Shown: positions 15,445 to 17,894 of the stretch, one piece after another | How the letters are laid out: the number at the start of each line of letters is the position of its first letter | How positions within the stretch are numbered: position 1 is the stretch's first letter | The notes under the pieces: generated by a model | The model's input: the letters and a program-made list of their open reading frames with translations, nothing else | The model's database searches: none | Told to the model about the DNA's origin: nothing | Assembly (NCBI GenBank): GCA_910576895.1 | Contig: CAJTJZ010000061.1 | Location: forward strand, 1-17,894 | DNA length: 17,894 nucleotides | Source of the DNA: an uncultured Lachnospiraceae bacterium | GTDB taxonomy: Bacteria; Bacillota; Clostridia; Lachnospirales; Lachnospiraceae | Direction: 5' to 3' | Made by a program: the position numbers and the translations under genes

Positions 15445-15585
15445 TTAAGATAATACTTCTTTTTGCTTATCTACCTTATTATGATTTTTATTTCCTGTCA
15501 TACTTTCATAAACTGTTGTTCTCTTAAATACCATAATTATTCCAACCATAAAGATTAAGTATAAAAATATTATAACAATTAACTT
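15445..15585 (-). pseudogene. Open frame encoding one membrane helix, remnant or tiny protein
   Basis: A 46-codon open stretch, bounded by stops, reads as a strongly hydrophobic helix (LIVIIFLYLIFMVGIIMVF) followed by a basic KR stop-transfer and a polar tail ending QKEVLS. There is no ATG, GTG or TTG before the helix. The first ATG (15549) starts inside it and has no RBS. It resembles the C-terminal end of a lost membrane protein, or a leader ORF of the secreted-protein gene, whose ATG lies 31 nt downstream. Confidence 0.3.
15569..15574 (-). promoter_or_regulatory. Extended -10 promoter for the small secreted protein gene
   Basis: Reading leftward, TGTTATAAT gives a perfect -10 with the TGn extension. 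No good -35 is visible at 17 nt. Start near 15562 would leave a leader of about 150 nt. A 7-bp inverted repeat (15578-15584 with 15599-15605) sits directly upstream, where an activator could bind. Confidence 0.45.
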
Positions 15586-15674
15586 TCAAGAAGATAGCAG
15601 TTAATGTATTTTACTTATGGTTTTTTATATCCCCTCCCCCTCTTATATATTTTTAGTGATAATTGAGATTTACA

Positions 15675-15736
15675 TGAAAACAATATCCATAACATAACAA
15701 ATATTTACAGCCAAAGCACTCCCCATATTGTTTTCA
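15675..15736. repeat. 12-bp perfect inverted repeat in non-coding DNA
   Basis: TGAAAACAATAT at 15675-15686 is repeated inverted at 15725-15736, 38 nt apart. No gene was found around it. It could be the ends of a decayed small element, a long-loop RNA hairpin, or chance in A+T-rich DNA. Confidence 0.45.
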
Positions 15737-16080
15737 ATCACAGTTATGATGTATATTTCTACCTTCTAATCAATTATAATATAATTCTAAAATTTTTGCA
15801 ATAACATTTTTAAATTTTAAGAAAAAACAGGACTATTATACTAAGAAAATAGCTTTTCCCATACTCTTTTTTTGTATTCTATCATAGTTATAAATGGTTA
15901 TTCCAAACATTTGTTTCTTCTATAGCAATCCAATAAAAGGATAATCTATTCTTAAATTGCCAAATGTAAATTATATAAGTTACTTTAGTTCGTGTGATAT
16001 AGTTCAAACTTTTATTGTATTCCTTATATGGAACAACAATGTATACAGGATGATGACAAGCCTGTATCCTTGGAACTTCC
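15737..16080. other. Non-coding, A+T-rich stretch with no recognisable gene
   Basis: About 340 nt between the inverted repeat and the transposase remnant. Short frames exist on both strands but lack RBS and recognisable protein features. The missing 5' part of the IS982 element may have been here, too diverged to identify. Confidence 0.5.
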
Positions 16081-16918
16081 AAGCCCCTTTCTTTAAGTGA
16101 GGCAATGACCCTATGTGCTATATTCCATTTGTCTGGTTACAGGACATTTAAATGGTTTTACAAAAAACTGGTTTTAAAGAATTACAGTAAATTTTTCCTA
16201 ATATTGTAAGTTATAACCGTTTTGTGAAACTCATGCCATATACTGCACTTCCCATGGTGTTTTTTGCTTATTCACGCAGAGGAAAATGTACTGGTACCAG
16301 TTTTGTAGATTCTACAACTATTGATGTATGTGACAGCCACAGGATACAGTAGCACAAAGTATTTAAAGATATTACACAGAGAGGTAAAAGCTCCACAAGA
16401 TGGTTTTATAGTTTCAAACTGCATATTTCAATAAATGACTACGGTAAAATACTGGGTTTCTGTCTTACACCAGGGAATAAAGATGATAGGAATCTTGAAG
16501 TTATGGGACATCTTACAGAAAATATTTTTGGAAAACTTTTTGCAGACAAGGGCTATATTTCCAAAAAATTAACCAGCCAGTTTCAAAAAAATGACATTTA
16601 GCTTATTACAAAACAAAAAAAGAATTCCAAAATCAAAAACCTTATGGACCTTTCCAATAAAATACTTCTAAAGAAACATGCTGTAATAGAATCTATGAAT
16701 GATTTCCTTAAAAATATACGCCACTGGGTGGCAGTTTTGTTGTCATTCTGCGTAGCAGAACAGCCCTAAAGGGCTGCCAATAGATAGAACATTCCAGACA
16801 CAGAAGCTGCTGCAACTTTGTAGTAAATCTGGTATCTGGCATTGCCGCTTACTCTTTTTCACCTAAAATATACAGCCATGGAACAATGCAATTCCATGTA
16901 AGATTTTATAACTGCTGA
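16081..16918 (+). pseudogene. IS982-family transposase pseudogene
   Basis: Translation across frames recovers an IS982-type DDE transposase: LSLSEAMTL and FHLSGYRTFKWFY, then FPNIVSYNRFVKLMP, CTGTSFVDST, HKVFKDITQRGKSSTRWFY, FKLHISIND, LTPGNKDDR, GKLFADKGYISKKL, VIESMNDFLKNI and, in another frame, EHSRHRSCCNFVVNLVSG. The conserved Asp of VDST, Asp of FADKGY and Glu of VIES match the expected catalytic positions. It is dead: one T is missing from a T-run (16192-16196), TAG interrupts the frame at 16350 and 16599, and about 59 bp are inserted near 16720-16779. The first part of the protein (upstream of KPLSLSE) is not identifiable, nor are terminal inverted repeats. The protein similarity ends near 16880; the last frame stops at 16918. 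Confidence 0.85.
16720..16779. mobile_element. Compact triple-hairpin insertion inside the transposase remnant
   Basis: Three adjacent perfect hairpins: GCCAC-TGG-GTGGC (16720-16732), TTCTGC-GTA-GCAGAA (16746-16760) and CAGCCC-TAAA-GGGCTG (16761-16776). An overlapping outer pair, TGGCAG (16729-16734) and CTGCCA (16774-16779), could enclose the last two. It breaks the IS982 protein between LKNI and EHSRHRS, where only a few residues normally lie. It is more G+C-rich than its surroundings, and GCCA occurs at both ends. It looks like a small palindromic repeat moved in trans (REP- or MITE-like). The family is not identified. Confidence 0.6.
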
Positions 16919-16923
16919 TAGCG

Positions 16924-16946
16924 AACATATATTCTGAAAATATGTT
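16924..16946. other. Short A+T inverted repeat beyond the transposase remnant
   Basis: AACATAT and ATATGTT pair around a 9-nt loop just after the remnant. It might mark the end of the element or an old terminator. No matching left end was found. Confidence 0.3.
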
Positions 16947-17078
16947 ATTTGTCAGAAAATTACCATAATAAACTAAAACTTAAAACTATATCTTTTATTT
17001 CACGTTATATCCAATTCAAGTTAATATATAATAATAAATAAAATCTAAACATATGTGCTAAATTTGAACATACTAAAA

Positions 17079-17112
17079 GATAACAGTTGATTCAATGCCC
17101 TTAACTGCTATC
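17079..17112 (-). terminator. Terminator of the pentapeptide-repeat gene
   Basis: On the minus strand GATAGCAGTT pairs with AACTGTTATC (one G-U pair, 14-nt loop), followed by TTTT. It lies 6 nt beyond the TAA of the pentapeptide-repeat gene. Confidence 0.7.
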
Positions 17113-17118
17113 CTTTAC

Positions 17119-17894
17119 TTATTCTTCTTTTTTCTTATTACAATATTCTTCGTAGGTTATAATTTTTTCCGTTTTTTCAATATATACCATTATCTGCTGC
17201 AAACAATATGTATAGTCTAAACAACTAATCTGTTCTTCATTAAACATTACTCTGTTCAAATTTGCTCCATTCAAATTTGCTTCATCCAAATTTGCTCCTC
17301 TCAAATTTGCTTCGTCCAAATTTGCTTCACTCAAATTTGCTTCACTCAAATTTGCTTTATTCAAATATGCTCCTCTCAAATCTGTTGCACTCAAATCTGT
17401 TCCACTCAAATTTGCTTCGCTCAAATATGCTCCTCTCAAATTTGCTTCGCTTAAATTTGCTTCGTCCAAATTTGCTTCTATTAAATATGCTCCTCTCAAA
17501 TCTGCTCCTCTCAAATTTGCTCCTCTCAAATTTGCTTCGTCCAAATTTGTTTTTACTAAATATGCTCCTCTCAAATCTGCTCCACTCAAATTTGTTCCAT
17601 TCAAATTTGTTTCATTCAAATTTACTTTTACTAAATTTGCTTCGCTCAAATCTGCTCTGCTCAAATTTTCTCTGCTCAAATTTACTTTACTCAAATTTAC
17701 ACCGCTCAAATATGCTCCTCTCAAATCTGCTCCTCTCAAATTTGCTTCATCCAAATTTGCTCTTACTAAATATGCTTCGCTCAAATTTGCTTCACTCAAA
17801 TTTGCTTCACTCAAATCTGCCTTGCTCAAATCTGCCTTGCTCAAATTTGCTTCACTCAAATTTGCTTCACTCAAATTTGCTTCACTCAAATTTG
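17119..17894 (-). CDS. Pentapeptide-repeat protein, 5' end beyond the window
   Basis: At least 257 residues, almost entirely tandem five-residue units A(N/D)LxE or A(N/D)LRG with Leu at the centre. This is the pattern known to fold into a right-handed quadrilateral beta-helix. A non-repeat tail of about 45 residues (from NRVMFNEEQ) ends in a Lys/Glu-rich stretch. The frame is open to the right edge, so the true start lies outside; the TTG near the edge is just a repeat Leu codon. No signal peptide or membrane segment is visible. Known relatives include DNA-mimic gyrase-protecting proteins (Qnr, MfpA) and many proteins of unknown role, and this one cannot be assigned. A terminator follows. Confidence 0.9.
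   Translation of the reverse strand, partial: NLSEANLSEANLSEANLSKADLSKADLSEANLSEANLSEAYLVRANLDEANLRGADLRGAYLSGVNLSKVNLSRENLSRADLSEANLVKVNLNETNLNGTNLSGADLRGAYLVKTNLDEANLRGANLRGADLRGAYLIEANLDEANLSEANLRGAYLSEANLSGTDLSATDLRGAYLNKANLSEANLSEANLDEANLRGANLDEANLNGANLNRVMFNEEQISCLDYTYCLQQIMVYIEKTEKIITYEEYCNKKKEE
17243..17894 (-). repeat. 15-nt tandem repeat array
   Basis: Near-identical 15-nt units (AAATTTGCTTCACTC and close variants on the plus strand) run head to tail for over 650 bp. They encode SEANL/DEANL/RGANL units, with several adjacent copies identical at DNA level, a substrate for slippage and length change in frame. Confidence 0.85.

Noticed and set aside
15888..16082. Minus-strand 64-codon frame
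   Set aside because: It starts at TTG with an RBS-like AAAGGGG only about 1-2 nt away, has no recognisable features and overlaps the start of the IS982 similarity on the other strand.
16350..16601. TAG recoded as Gln, making the transposase intact
   Set aside because: The protease, lipoprotein and ABC ATPase genes in this window end at TAG, and the transposase also has a frameshift and an insertion.
17243..17894. CRISPR-like regular repeats at the right edge
   Set aside because: The 15-nt units are contiguous with no spacers and encode a continuous pentapeptide-repeat protein.

Overview
The window reads as chromosomal DNA of a low-GC, Gram-positive gut-type anaerobe, most likely Bacillota (Clostridia, Lachnospiraceae-like, or a related lineage). 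I infer this from the A+T-rich sequence, AGGAGG-type ribosome binding sites, a large secreted M60-type protease with dockerin and discoidin-like modules, BcrA/LanF-like ABC genes, and an IS982-type transposase remnant. The species cannot be named from the sequence alone.

Layout. (1) 1-5620: one very large minus-strand gene for a secreted multidomain M60 metallopeptidase (HEIGH...E zinc site) with an N-terminal dockerin, Fn3-like and two discoidin-like domains. It has a 3' hairpin, a candidate promoter, and an 8-codon leader ORF with a strong RBS just upstream. (2) 5575-11209: an efflux-type module. A divergent TetR regulator (plus strand) faces a two-gene minus-strand operon made of a lipoprotein full of DG heptad repeats and an MMPL/RND-type transporter. 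The intergenic region holds a near-consensus promoter for the operon, with two identical inverted copies of a 13-bp quasi-palindrome, one over the -35 and one between the start site and the RBS. This fits TetR control of the operon. Clear hairpin terminators close both sides. (3) 11223-15585: a minus-strand set reading, in order of transcription, a small Sec-secreted protein of unknown family, a membrane-anchored extracytoplasmic protein of unknown family, two ABC-2-like permeases and an ABC ATPase with Glu at the usual Q-loop Gln position. The last four are tightly spaced. The ABC part resembles peptide-antibiotic immunity or export transporters (BcrA/LanF group), so the locus may handle a peptide. 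That is inference. (4) 15586-17078: about 1.5 kb of decayed DNA, including a plus-strand IS982-family transposase pseudogene with a frameshift, two in-frame TAG codons and a roughly 59-bp insertion folding into three consecutive hairpins. (5) 17079-17894: a minus-strand pentapeptide-repeat protein gene, open at the right edge, built from near-identical 15-nt DNA units and closed by its own terminator.

The two points I would follow first are the uncharacterised secreted-protein/ABC locus (region 3) and the compact triple-hairpin element inside the dead transposase (region 4). The dockerin-bearing M60 protease and the paired TetR operators are well supported and biologically informative.
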